Shown here: in pieces, positions 22,414-30,090 of the stretch
Position numbering within the stretch: the first letter of the stretch is position 1
Layout of the letters: each line of letters starts with the position of its first letter
NCBI GenBank assembly: GCA_947632405.1
Contig: CANRPE010000009.1
Coordinates: forward strand, 1 to 40,554
DNA from: an uncultured Bacilli bacterium
GTDB lineage: Bacteria; Bacillota_I; Bacilli_A; RF39; UBA660
Reading direction: 5' to 3'
DNA length: 40,554 nt
Translations under genes and position numbers: made by a program
The notes under the pieces: model-generated
Databases searched by the model: none
Told to the model about the DNA's origin: nothing
Seen by the model: the letters and a program-made list of their open reading frames with translations, nothing else

Positions 22414-22881
22414 ATGAGTTTATATAATCAAATAGCAGGTGTAAATAAGGATGCGCCTATATTATTAGGAGTACTAGGTTACAACATGAAAGCTTTTGAA
22501 AGATTCAGAGATATTCATTTGAATGCTGATGGCACAAGAATAATAGTATTAACTAGATGCGGTGGAGATAATAGACCATCACATCTAAGAATGTTTGAAA
22601 TGGTGTCACATCATCCATATTATATAAAAGATTATGATGATAGTTATGATAGTACTTATGCATATATTGAGTTTTCAATACCTGAAAAATACAAAGATAT
22701 GTGTAAAAGTATATCTACTGGAAAAGATCCAAAATCTATTAAAGAAATTTTTGATGAAGAAATAGCAAACATGGATAAACCTGGTACAGACGCTTATAAT
22801 AGAGCCATGAATATAGCAAAACAAATTGAAGATGCTATAAATGGTAAAAATTCAAGTGGTAATATAATAATTGGTATGTAA
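22414..22881 (+). CDS. Conserved phage protein, unknown function
   Basis: 155 residues. The pattern LGVLGYNMKAFERFRDIHLN, then DGTRIIVLTRCGGDNR and YIKDYDDSYDSTYAYIEFSI, matches an uncharacterised family common in Firmicutes phages. The conserved R/G/D residues suggest a small enzyme or nucleotide-binding fold, without proof. Starts two bases after the previous stop. Confidence 0.7.
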   Translation: MSLYNQIAGVNKDAPILLGVLGYNMKAFERFRDIHLNADGTRIIVLTRCGGDNRPSHLRMFEMVSHHPYYIKDYDDSYDSTYAYIEFSIPEKYKDMCKSISTGKDPKSIKEIFDEEIANMDKPGTDAYNRAMNIAKQIEDAINGKNSSGNIIIGM

Positions 22882-22895
22882 AGGAGAGATACGAA

Positions 22896-23309
22896 ATGTA
22901 CAGAATTTATGAATTTAAATGTGCATATGATGGAAAAATCTATAATGTAAAATCTTTAGATTTACAAAATAGAAAAATTAATTTAAATGGAGCTGATATA
23001 ATAGATTTTAAGGATGGAACTTTGATTCAATGGACAGGACAGCATGACATACATAATCAAAAAATATATGATGGGGATATTTTAACATTTGTATATAAAT
23101 TAAAAAGATATACAGTTATAGTGTATTATAATCCTAAAGACTGTGAATATTATACGAGATCAGAAGCAGCATATTTTGATGCTGAACCTTTAGGAGATTT
23201 ATTTATTGGTAACTCTAATTATTTAGTAAAAAGTTTAGAGAGAATAGGTAATATATTTTCAAATAAAGGAAGTGATTTATATTTTGAATATTCAAAACGA
23301 ACCAAATAA
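22896..23309 (+). CDS. YopX-like protein
   Basis: 137 residues. YopX family (named after SPbeta YopX): LIQWTGQHDIHNQKIYDGDI in the middle, followed by beta strands. Function unknown in all phages. RBS AAAGGAGAGATACGAA. Its last codons overlap the start of the next reconstructed gene. Confidence 0.75.
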   Translation: MYRIYEFKCAYDGKIYNVKSLDLQNRKINLNGADIIDFKDGTLIQWTGQHDIHNQKIYDGDILTFVYKLKRYTVIVYYNPKDCEYYTRSEAAYFDAEPLGDLFIGNSNYLVKSLERIGNIFSNKGSDLYFEYSKRTK

Positions 23310-23632
23310 AATACCTATTGATTTAAACAAATTGATAGGTGATGCTAAATTTTTGACAGATGGACTGTCTAAAGCAGCACCAGACCTAATACGGTCCAAT
23401 AAATAATTTATTAGTAACTATGTTAAATGCTATGCAAACTTTAATTAATACTAATAATGATTTACTAGATAAGTTAAATAACTTACAAAATGATTATAAT
23501 TCTTTAGATGAATTATATCAAAGAAAAGAAAAACTTTTGCAAGAGTATCAGAGAAATAATAATTATAATAAAAATTACAATAAACGTTATAATAATTATA
23601 AAAATAGAAATAAAAAGAATTATAAAAAATAA
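23284..23632 (+). CDS. Helical protein with Asn/Lys tail, reconstructed across a CGG +1 site (TTG start)
   Basis: TTG at 23284 after GGAAGTGATTTATATT. Plain reading ends after 42 codons. The in-frame CGG at 23392-23394 with its C skipped reads AAPDLI-GPINNLLVTMLNAM and runs on to 23632, 115 residues. The joined protein is one continuous amphipathic/coiled-coil helix ending in a low-complexity Asn-Tyr-Lys-Arg tail. Without the skip, the second half would have no ribosome binding site of its own. The exact start is uncertain (a GTG at 23272 is in frame). Confidence 0.55.
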
Positions 23633-23681
23633 AATCTATTATTAAGGTTCCTAAATTATATTTAGAAGGAGGTGTACATAC

Positions 23682-23840
23682 GTGAAAATCACAATAAACG
23701 GAAAGAAATATTATGCTACAAAAGAAAAAGACTTAAATTACTTCTTCGTTTATAAAGACATTCTTCATTATATTTTAGGTATACCTAGTGCAGCACTTAC
23801 AATATATTATAATGATTATCAAAGAAAAGTGCAACAATAA
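23682..23840 (+). CDS. Small protein, possibly a beta-grasp-like fold (GTG start)
   Basis: 52 residues, GTG after AGAAGGAGGTGTACATAC. Begins KITINGKKYYATKEKDLNYF and ends in an ALTIYYND strand, weakly like small ubiquitin-like phage proteins. A clear RBS, but no secure family. Confidence 0.55.
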   Translation: MKITINGKKYYATKEKDLNYFFVYKDILHYILGIPSAALTIYYNDYQRKVQQ

Positions 23841-23866
23841 ATTTATATTTATAGGAGGTATTTCAA

Positions 23867-24340
23867 ATGGATGATTCACCAGAAAAAGAAAATCCAAGAA
23901 TTAAAGAATTAGAAGCGGAAGTTCATAATTTAAAAGAACAGCTTCAAAGTTATATTCCAAGAAGACGAGTACGTAGAGTCTTTAAACAATTGAAGAAAGT
24001 TTTAGAGCAAGATATACCATTAGATGATAATAAGTATCTTGATGTTTTAAAGAAATTTATTAAAGAAATTGAAGTTAATGGTAAAGTAGAAGCAGGACAA
24101 GATATTAAAGAAGCTATAGAATATGTTTTATCTAGATATGAAATTCAAGAAGAATTAGAATCTGATTTAGCAAAAAATGCCATAATATATGAAGATATTG
24201 AATCTAGAGTAAATGTAGGTAAAGCTTTATTGAATAAAGATGGTAAAGTTGATCCAAATATTATGCTAACAAAACATATTTTAGAACCAAAACAATATGT
24301 AGGAGGTACAAAAGATGGAAGAACAGAACAAAATAACTAA
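23867..24340 (+). CDS. Hypothetical helical protein
   Basis: 157 residues, coiled-coil start (about 8-30), then mixed helices. Ends LEPKQYVGGTKDGRTEQNN, overlapping the next gene by 26 bases (its AGGAGG is the RBS there). Function unknown. Confidence 0.65.
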   Translation: MDDSPEKENPRIKELEAEVHNLKEQLQSYIPRRRVRRVFKQLKKVLEQDIPLDDNKYLDVLKKFIKEIEVNGKVEAGQDIKEAIEYVLSRYEIQEELESDLAKNAIIYEDIESRVNVGKALLNKDGKVDPNIMLTKHILEPKQYVGGTKDGRTEQNN

Positions 24341-24677
24341 TATACCATATATTAAAGATGAAGAAATCAAAGCTTATGCTGTATTATGTGGAATATTAGA
24401 ACATAAAGATGATAAAAATGATGATATTTTCAAAGAATACAATATTTCTCATGAACGTTTGGAGCAATTGCAACCATTAGTTAATATGATAAAACGTTTA
24501 TCTACAATGATTGATATTATGGCTCCAAAATTAACTGCTCCAATAATGGATACAGAAGGGGTTATCAAATATTATGTGGCAGAAGCTGAAAAAATAATGC
24601 AACATGAAGAAGATGTTTGTACTCCAGAGTATTGGAGAATGAGATTAGATTATGAACAAAGACATAAAAATGATTAA
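24315..24677 (+). CDS. Hypothetical helical protein
   Basis: 120 residues, soluble and helical, acidic. Start after GTAGGAGGTACAAAAG within the previous gene. No family recognised. Confidence 0.65.
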   Translation: MEEQNKITNIPYIKDEEIKAYAVLCGILEHKDDKNDDIFKEYNISHERLEQLQPLVNMIKRLSTMIDIMAPKLTAPIMDTEGVIKYYVAEAEKIMQHEEDVCTPEYWRMRLDYEQRHKND

Positions 24678-24692
24678 AGGAGGATTATATTT

Positions 24693-24833
24693 ATGTATGA
24701 AATAACTATGCTAAATGAAAATGGTGAAAAGTTTTCAAAAACATTTACTAGTGAGTATCAATACAATAAATTCCTACAAAAAGTTAAAAGAAGTAAAAAA
24801 TTAACACTACTTTCTTATGGTAGAATATATTAG
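24693..24833 (+). CDS. Small basic protein
   Basis: 46 residues with RBS AAAGGAGGATTATATTT. Basic second half (KFLQKVKRSKKLTLLSYGRI), common in small phage proteins but not assigned. Confidence 0.55.
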   Translation: MYEITMLNENGEKFSKTFTSEYQYNKFLQKVKRSKKLTLLSYGRIY

Positions 24834-24846
24834 GAGGTGATATTTT

Positions 24847-25374
24847 ATGAAAGTAATGATTAGTTTACCTATGAATGGAAAAACAGATGATGAAATATAC
24901 ACTGAAACTAAGAAAATAACAGATAAATTAAATGAATTACACATTGAAGTAGTAGCTAGTAATTTCAAACAAGACCCACCAGATACTTGCCAACATCCAC
25001 CATTATTCTATATGGCTAAATCTATTGATATGATATCAAAAGTTGATGCTGTATTCTTTCATAAAGATTGGAGATATGGTAGAGGATGTAGAATTGAAAG
25101 AGAAATCTGTAGAGTTTATGGAGTAAAAATATTAGATTGGAACTTTGCCTTCGAAGAAGAAGAGAACATACGTTATAAAAACAATACTAGATTATATTCA
25201 GATAATAAAGAAGTTGCTACTATAGAAGATGATGGAAGTGTTATATTTAGATCACCTAATTCTCCTTCATTAAATAGAGAAGCACAAATGACACAAATAA
25301 AAGAAAAGATTAAAAGATTTCCAGAAGATGTAAGAAAAAATTTAGATAATAATCATGTTCCACACATTGATTAG
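24847..25374 (+). CDS. DUF4406/nucleoside 2-deoxyribosyltransferase-like protein
   Basis: 175 residues. Starts MKVMISLPMNGKTDDEIYTE, the classic opening of the DUF4406 family. SKVDAVFFHKDWRYGRGCRIE fits the fold's active-site region (acidic residue plus G-R-G loop). The family is related to nucleoside 2-deoxyribosyltransferases, so a role in nucleotide metabolism or signal-molecule cleavage is possible. The C-terminal 60 residues are extra. RBS AGGAGGTGATATTTT. Confidence 0.7.
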   Translation: MKVMISLPMNGKTDDEIYTETKKITDKLNELHIEVVASNFKQDPPDTCQHPPLFYMAKSIDMISKVDAVFFHKDWRYGRGCRIEREICRVYGVKILDWNFAFEEEENIRYKNNTRLYSDNKEVATIEDDGSVIFRSPNSPSLNREAQMTQIKEKIKRFPEDVRKNLDNNHVPHID

Positions 25375-25387
25375 GAAGGAGCCACAA

Positions 25388-25957
25388 ATGAGTTTTTGTA
25401 AACCTGATGACTGGGACTCATGCCGTGTTGAAAAAATGCGGCTGTTTCCGGTTGTCATTTTGATAATGATGAAAATAGATTTAAAACAAGTATAAAAGAA
25501 GAATTAAAATCTGAAAAAATCTCAGTATTCAAAAAATGTAATACAGATCAATTTAGACCAGAAGATTTAGATTTAAAAAAACATGATGATATATTAGATC
25601 CAGCAATGTATATGAGATTTGCTATGATGGATTTAAAAAATAATGAATATTTTGATAAAAATTCAGAACATATTAAAGATATTGATTTTAATCATTGTTT
25701 AAGATGTCGGAAAAAATACACCATTATATTGTGAGCAATGTTTTCAAGACGTTGTAGCTAAATTAGCAGCTAAGGATAAAGATGGAGATTATATTTTGAA
25801 AAGAGATGTATTAAAAATAATAGAAAGAGTTTATAATATTATACAAGATCCTACAGTAATAAATCCAACTGAAAAATTAATGATGATATCTAAATATCTA
25901 TACGATGAATACTTCTTTAGATTAAAAGGTGGTGAAGATGACAAATGTTGCAAATAA
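25388..25957 (+). CDS. Zinc-ribbon protein reconstructed across three CGG +1 sites
   Basis: ATG at 25388 after GGAAGGAGCCACAA. Plain reading breaks at three places. Each is an in-frame CGG: 25439-25441, 25449-25451 and 25708-25710. Skipping the C each time gives one 188-residue protein: SCRVEKM-GCF-GCHFDNDEN.. and later NHCLRC-GKNTPLYCEQCF.. ending at TAA 25955. The restored CxxC and CxxC-G..CxxC patterns form two convincing metal sites, and the MSFCKPDDWDSCRVEKMG opening is one I have seen in Firmicutes phage proteins. Three sites restored by the same rule in one gene, with each CGG in the frame set by the previous skip, is the strongest single case for the CGG rule. Confidence 0.65.
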
Positions 25958-26089
25958 TTTGTATAGCGGCCATATGGATTTGTGCAATTATATCTCATTT
26001 CATACCAGCAGCCTTTCATTATATTTTTGGATACGTAGTTCGGTACAATAATAACATTAGTTATATGTTTAAATGATAAGGAAGATTAG
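25945..26089 (+). CDS. Small membrane protein reconstructed across a CGG +1 site
   Basis: ATG at 25945 overlapping the previous gene's end. The in-frame CGG at 26041-26043 with its C skipped gives ..FHYIFGYVV-GTIITLVICLN and stops at TAG 26087, 47 residues with two membrane segments (about 3-20 and 27-42). Plain reading instead breaks the second segment (VVRYNNNISYMFK) and stops at TGA 26075. The skipped version also places the stop directly before the next RBS. Confidence 0.5.
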
Positions 26090-26103
26090 AAAGGAGAGTA
26101 AAC

Positions 26104-26680
26104 ATGCTTTATATTTTCTTAGATATTGATGGTGTATTAAATAATTATAATCACTATAATAAACAACATAAAAAATATCGGAGGTAGGTTCTTCTGCCAA
26201 AATATGCCATTTAATCCAAAAAGTCTAAAAAATCTTAGGAAACTAATTGATAAGACTGATGGAAGAATTGTTTTAACGAGCAGTTGGAGATTAAGTCATG
26301 ATTGTATGACAGTTCTTGAAGCAAGGCTGGCTGAGTACGGTATGAAAATATTTGATAAGACAGCTAAAATTTACGAATCAAAAAATCCCAGGGGTAAAGA
26401 AATTTGGGAATGGATTGATATGTTTAATACTAAATGTCATATGGAAAAAGATGGAAAAATAAAAGAAGTTCCTATACATTTAAAAGATATTTTAATTATA
26501 GATGATGAAATTTATGATATAGATAAATATTTTAATGATTTCTATATTATTAAATGCGATCCTAGAAAAGGATTTAACAAAAGTAAATATTGGGAAGCAT
26601 TAGACAAATACAAAGAAAATTTAAAAAATGATCAAGAATTTGTTATAGATACAATTAATAATGTTCCTATAAAATATTAG
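26104..26680 (+). CDS. HAD-like phosphatase reconstructed across a CGG +1 site
   Basis: ATG at 26104 after GAAAGGAGAGTAAAC. Plain reading stops after 27 codons. The in-frame CGG at 26179-26181 with its C skipped joins MLYIFLDIDGVLNNYN..KKY to GGRFFCQNMPFNPKSLKNL and on, 191 residues. The joined protein carries HAD motif I (FLDIDGVLN, nucleophile D7 with D9), motif II (VLTSSWR) and motif IV (ILIIDDE). Both halves are needed for catalysis. Probable phosphatase or nucleotidase, substrate unknown. Confidence 0.7.
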
Positions 26681-26693
26681 AAAGGAGATATTT

Positions 26694-26906
26694 ATGGCTA
26701 ATAGTGATAAGTTATTAATAAGTATTGAACCAGATATGGATGGTTATAGTAAAGAAGAAGTTTATGAAAACACTATAACTGTTGGTGAGTTGAAAAATAT
26801 TTTAAAAAAGTATTCAGATGATGCCAAAATTTGTTTAAATCTAGCAGATGGATATTATTATGCTAGTATGAACGATAATTGTATTGACACAATGATTATA
26901 AAATAA
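26694..26906 (+). CDS. Small conserved phage protein
   Basis: 70 residues. TVGELKNILKKYSDDAKICL in the middle resembles a widespread small phage domain (TVGEL..L....D..V), unknown role. RBS AGAAAGGAGATATTT. Confidence 0.65.
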   Translation: MANSDKLLISIEPDMDGYSKEEVYENTITVGELKNILKKYSDDAKICLNLADGYYYASMNDNCIDTMIIK

Positions 26907-26929
26907 TTCAAAAGAAAGAAGGTTATATT

Positions 26930-27145
26930 ATGATTATTGAAAAATATTATAATAATAACGGTAAAACTATTTATGAATGTGACAGATGCAAAAAAGTAAT
27001 AGATACTTCTAAGGAAAACCGCATACGTGTACATACTCAAATATCTCAAAACAGTAAATACAAAAATTTAAATAGTTGGGATTTTTGTGAAAGATGTTAT
27101 GCAGCTTTAAAAAGAGGTATCGAAAGAGGAGTCGTGAAGAAATAA
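26930..27145 (+). CDS. Small zinc-ribbon protein
   Basis: 71 residues with CDRCKK (about 18) and FCERCY (about 54), a CxxC pair on each side of a beta hairpin, the layout of a zinc ribbon. Its stop overlaps the next start (TAATG). Confidence 0.65.
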   Translation: MIIEKYYNNNGKTIYECDRCKKVIDTSKENRIRVHTQISQNSKYKNLNSWDFCERCYAALKRGIERGVVKK

Positions 27146-27558
27146 TGGAATTTGTAAGTTTAGACAATGATCCTAGACCACATATTCTGTATAGACCATA
27201 TATTTATAGTAAAGTATATGATTTCTCTAAATTTTATTTAATTTTAGAAAAAGATAGATACAAAGTAGTCTGGAAAACAGATGAACAACTTAAATTAGAA
27301 AGGGATGGTATTATGCGTGACCCAGAACGTATACAGCCGTTTGTAGATAAACTAGGAACTCTTTGGAAAAATAATTGCCCAGACTGGAGATTTGGTCAAT
27401 TGATTGAAAATGTATTTACAAGTATACCTTATAATATTTGGATGCTTGAAGATGATCATATGATTGAAGAATTTGAGAATTTCTTTAAAGAAGAGCAAAG
27501 AAAATTAAAAAAGGGAGGTAAAAAACATGGACAAAAAAGAGGACAGGGTAAAAAATAG
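27145..27558 (+). CDS. Conserved phage protein, unknown function
   Basis: 137 residues from the ATG at 27145, coupled to the previous gene by TAATG. The core IMRDPERIQPFVDKLGTLWK then CPDWRFGQLIENVF is a well-spread phage motif without known function. It ends in a Lys/Gly-rich tail that overlaps the next gene. Confidence 0.7.
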   Translation: MEFVSLDNDPRPHILYRPYIYSKVYDFSKFYLILEKDRYKVVWKTDEQLKLERDGIMRDPERIQPFVDKLGTLWKNNCPDWRFGQLIENVFTSIPYNIWMLEDDHMIEEFENFFKEEQRKLKKGGKKHGQKRGQGKK

Positions 27559-27778
27559 CCCTGATACGCACGAGAATCAATTTAGAGACAAACAAATAAA
27601 TAACTATACATATGATATGCGTAAGCACAAAGAACTAACAAAACAAGAAATAGGTCTTATATATAAATTAGGATGGACATTAATATGGTTTACATTTTTA
27701 GGATTTGTATCTGTATGGTTTAATACTATGACTGTATTATGGTTATTAATATTATGGTTTTTAGGATTATTTATTTAA
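27527..27778 (+). CDS. Membrane protein with two Trp-rich segments
   Basis: 83 residues: polar N-terminus of about 45 residues, then two membrane segments (about 46-62 and 66-83) rich in Trp. RBS GGGAGGTAAAAAAC inside the previous gene. Function unknown. Confidence 0.65.
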   Translation: MDKKEDRVKNSPDTHENQFRDKQINNYTYDMRKHKELTKQEIGLIYKLGWTLIWFTFLGFVSVWFNTMTVLWLLILWFLGLFI

Positions 27779-27795
27779 AAGGTGGTGTATTTTTA

Positions 27796-27912
27796 ATGTG
27801 GATGTTATGGTTTATCTTTTGGGTATTCATTTCTGGTATATTTATAGAAATGGGAAAAGATTTATATAAAACATTTAAAAAATATTTATTAGAAAGGTTT
27901 GGTGACAGATAA
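27796..27912 (+). CDS. Tiny membrane protein
   Basis: 38 residues, ATG at 27796 after AAAGGTGGTGTATTTTTA. One Trp-rich membrane segment (about 2-18) and a basic helix. Its stop overlaps the next start (TAATG). Confidence 0.55.
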   Translation: MWMLWFIFWVFISGIFIEMGKDLYKTFKKYLLERFGDR

Positions 27913-28256
27913 TGAGTGTTGCTAAAAGATGTAATAGATGTCATAAGTTTTTTGACTTATATCCATATAGTAATGGTGCTAATGGAAATAATAGAGAATG
28001 TGTTAATGGTATAACTGTTGCTAGTATATCTGATGAACAAAAATTTTATAATGTAGAATTATTAGATTTATGTCCTGAATGTTTACATGGATTAAAAGTA
28101 TGGCTAGATACGTATTTAGATAATCCTGATGATAGTTATATTAAAACCAAATTAAATATTGAGACTGAAGGTAAATGTGATGAAATAGAAATTGAAATAA
28201 ATCATCTAAATATGAAAAATGATAAAAAGGAGGATACAAAAGATGTTCACAAATGA
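27912..28256 (+). CDS. Zinc-ribbon protein
   Basis: 114 residues: CNRCHKFFDLYP near the start and LCPECLHGL (about 56) form a CxxC...CxxC site. Acidic/Lys C-terminal tail. Common type of phage mini-protein, role unknown. Confidence 0.65.
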   Translation: MSVAKRCNRCHKFFDLYPYSNGANGNNRECVNGITVASISDEQKFYNVELLDLCPECLHGLKVWLDTYLDNPDDSYIKTKLNIETEGKCDEIEIEINHLNMKNDKKEDTKDVHK

Positions 28257-28623
28257 TAATAGAAAACAAACATTAGTTTTTGATTTTGATGGAGTTATTC
28301 ATAGATATTCAAAAGGTTGGCAAGGAGGAGAAATATATGATCCACCTACTGATGGTGTTATAAATTTATTGAAAACTCTAAAACCTCTATATAAAATAGT
28401 TATAATTAGTACAAGATGTATTGATGCTTCTCAAAGAAAGAAAATGATGGCTTGGTTAAAACAATATAATGTTCCCTATGATGAAATTAGTGCCGAGAAA
28501 GTTCCTGCATTGGCTTATATAGATGATCGTGCAATTAATTTTGACGGTGATTGTGATAAAGTGTTCAGACGAATTATGGAATTTAAACCTTGGACTGCTA
28601 AATTTGAAGAAGATGGAAGGTGA
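28243..28623 (+). CDS. HAD-like phosphatase (small)
   Basis: 126 residues, start at 28243 after AAAGGAGGATACAAAAG. Motif I VFDFDGVIHRY, motif II IISTRC and the acidic motif ALAYIDDRAINFDGD are all present, the pattern of small phage HAD phosphatases. A second HAD protein 1.6 kb after the 26104 gene; the two are not close copies. Confidence 0.75.
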   Translation: MFTNDNRKQTLVFDFDGVIHRYSKGWQGGEIYDPPTDGVINLLKTLKPLYKIVIISTRCIDASQRKKMMAWLKQYNVPYDEISAEKVPALAYIDDRAINFDGDCDKVFRRIMEFKPWTAKFEEDGR

Positions 28624-28627
28624 TATT

Positions 28628-28798
28628 ATGCCTGATGAAGATGTATATATTTTAGATAAATGGGCTACGTTAAAAAAGTGGTTAAAAAATTATAAGGCAA
28701 AATATTATAGAAAAAATAGTAGATATTGTGTTGCAATTTCAGTTGATGATTTGATAGAAAAAATGGAGGAAATTGACAAAAATTTTGCTAAAAATTAA
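28628..28798 (+). CDS. Small basic protein
   Basis: 56 residues, ATG at 28628 overlapping the previous gene's end by the RBS GAAGGTGAT. Basic, ends in a VDDLIEKMEEI helix. Resembles small phage proteins of unknown role. Last gene before the repeat region. Confidence 0.55.
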   Translation: MPDEDVYILDKWATLKKWLKNYKAKYYRKNSRYCVAISVDDLIEKMEEIDKNFAKN

Positions 28799-29231
28799 TA
28801 AAATTTTACTACAAAAATGTTGTATTTTTTCTGGCCACTTTTGTAAAAAAATGTGGTCAAAAAGTGGGCAAAGTGGTCAAAAATTAAAAAATTATTTTAA
28901 AAAATGAAAAAATTTGTGAAAAAATTAAAAATTTCTGGCCACTTTTGTATTTACTGGCCAAAAATGTGTCCAGCCAGCAAACTGTTGGGGCTGTAGGGTT
29001 TACAGGATTTTTTGAAAATTTACTGGCCACTTTTGTAAATCGCTGTAACTGTTGGGGCTGTAGGGTTTGAGTACGTTTCTGGCCACTTTTTCTTATTTTT
29101 TTTAAAAGCGTAGCGAAAAAAATGAATTTACTACAAAAATGTAGTAAATGCTTAAAAAATAAAAAAGTTTACAAAAAAAAGTGTCCAGTACAACAAAAAT
29201 GTAGTAAAACAACAAAAATGTAGTAAAAAAT
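28799..29231 (+). repeat. Repeat-rich non-coding control region (operators and possible origin)
   Basis: No gene. Holds several repeat types. (a) CTGGCCACTTTT direct copies at 28831, 28935, 29023 and 29079, most followed by GTA, with opposite-strand half copies (GTGGTCA/GTGGGCA) at 28853-28880. (b) The 22-base AACTGTTGGGGCTGTAGGGT plus TT, twice exactly (28980-29001, 29047-29068). (c) A perfect palindrome TTTACTAC-AAAAAT-GTAGTAAA (29127-29148), and two exact tandem 19-mers ACAACAAAAATGTAGTAAA (29190-29227) just before the RBS of the HTH gene. The (c) elements look like operators for the adjacent HTH regulator. The (a)/(b) iterations look like iterons or another regulator's sites. Confidence 0.75.
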
Positions 29232-29246
29232 ATGGAGGTTCAAAAA

Positions 29247-29654
29247 ATGGATAGTTTTATGTGGAATATTGTTCTTCATGTTAACCCAAAATGTACAAAA
29301 AATGATATAGTAAAATGTGAGTGGGTAAGTCAGTATGATATATTTATTCAATTCACAAATGGTAACAAAGTTATTTATGATACTTTTAAAAACGGATCAA
29401 GATATTATAATTATGATCCAAATAATATAACTGAAGAAGAATGGAAAAGAGAATTTAAAATAAGGTTAAATAATTATTTATTAAGAACAGGATACTCACA
29501 AAATGATTTAGCAGAATATTTAGGTGTTAATCAACAAGCAATAAGTAGATATTGTACAGGAAAGATTATGCCTAATATTTATACTATAAGAAAGATAGCA
29601 ATGTTCTTTAATATTGATTATAAAGAATTATTATATCAAGATTATAGTGTTTAA
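29247..29654 (+). CDS. HTH (XRE-type) regulator with N-terminal beta domain
   Basis: 135 residues from the ATG at 29247 (GGAGG seven bases upstream; an ATG at 29232 overlaps the RBS). The N-terminal 60 residues contain IFIQFTNGNKVIYDTFKNG, a DUF2442-like beta domain. The C-terminal half is an XRE-type HTH: SQNDLAEYLGVNQQAISRYC then GKIMPNIYTIRKIA. Palindromic ACTACAAAAATGTAGT sites directly upstream and ACAACATTTTTGTTGT just downstream (29661-29676) suggest it binds there and controls its own operon, an early/late or lysogeny-type switch. Confidence 0.85.
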   Translation: MDSFMWNIVLHVNPKCTKNDIVKCEWVSQYDIFIQFTNGNKVIYDTFKNGSRYYNYDPNNITEEEWKREFKIRLNNYLLRTGYSQNDLAEYLGVNQQAISRYCTGKIMPNIYTIRKIAMFFNIDYKELLYQDYSV

Positions 29655-29660
29655 AAGGTC

Positions 29661-29676
29661 ACAACATTTTTGTTGT
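29661..29676. promoter_or_regulatory. Operator-like inverted repeat after the HTH gene
   Basis: ACAACA-TTTT-TGTTGT, the same ACAACA/TGTTGT theme as the repeats upstream of the HTH gene, eight bases before promoter 13. It could equally act as a weak terminator. Confidence 0.5.
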
Positions 29677-29683
29677 ATGGGGA

Positions 29684-29709
29684 TTCGCGTAAAAAACATC
29701 CCCTGTTAT
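29684..29709 (+). promoter_or_regulatory. CGCG-N14-type promoter 13 (weak -10 TGTTAT)
   Basis: TTCGCG at 29684-29689, 14 bases, TGTTAT at 29704-29709. Same spacing as the other members but a poor -10 box, consistent with a regulated promoter next to the HTH operators. Confidence 0.55.
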
Positions 29710-29719
29710 GGAGAGAATA

Positions 29720-29757
29720 GGTTAAACGAATGTATATCTACATTGGCTTATCCTTTT
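29720..29757 (+). terminator. Leader hairpin with T-run: attenuator candidate
   Basis: AATGTA-TATC-TACATT (6 bp, 4-base loop) extended by GGTTAAAC opposite GCTTATCC with two mismatches, followed by TTTTGTATTTATTTTT. It lies between promoter 13 and the nuclease gene at 29782, so it could attenuate the operon or end a short leader RNA. Confidence 0.55.
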
Positions 29758-29781
29758 GTATTTATTTTTAGGAGGTCCGTT

Positions 29782-30075
29782 ATGAAGAAAGAAAGCACTT
29801 TTCAAAGAAATCTCAGAAAAGAATTAAAAGATATATTTCCAGGATGTATTGTAACTAAATTAGATTCTGGAGATATTCAAGGAATACCGGACTTATTAAT
29901 TTTATTTAAGGATAAATGGGCAACTTTAGAGAATAAAAGATATTCTAATGCTAAACATCAACCTAATCAGGACTATTATGTTGATAAAATGAATAAGATG
30001 TCTTTCTCTAAATTTATTTATCCTGAAAATAAAGACTCAGTTTTAAATGAGTTAAAAAAATATTTTAAAGTATAA
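29782..30075 (+). CDS. VRR-NUC-like nuclease
   Basis: 97 residues from the ATG at 29782 (AGGAGGTCCGTT). FQRNLRKELKDIFPGCIVTK, then GIPDLLILF and LENKRYSNAKHQPNQ form the (E)...PD...(E)xK pattern of VRR-NUC/PD-(D/E)XK nucleases, with Gln in the expected place downstream. Probable Holliday-junction or branched-DNA cutting in replication/recombination. Confidence 0.7.
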   Translation: MKKESTFQRNLRKELKDIFPGCIVTKLDSGDIQGIPDLLILFKDKWATLENKRYSNAKHQPNQDYYVDKMNKMSFSKFIYPENKDSVLNELKKYFKV

Positions 30076-30090
30076 GGAGGTATTTTAAAA

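Noticed and set aside
28799-29231. CRISPR array
   Set aside because: Repeats differ in type and spacing, and there are no uniform spacers or cas genes. Better explained as operators or iterons.
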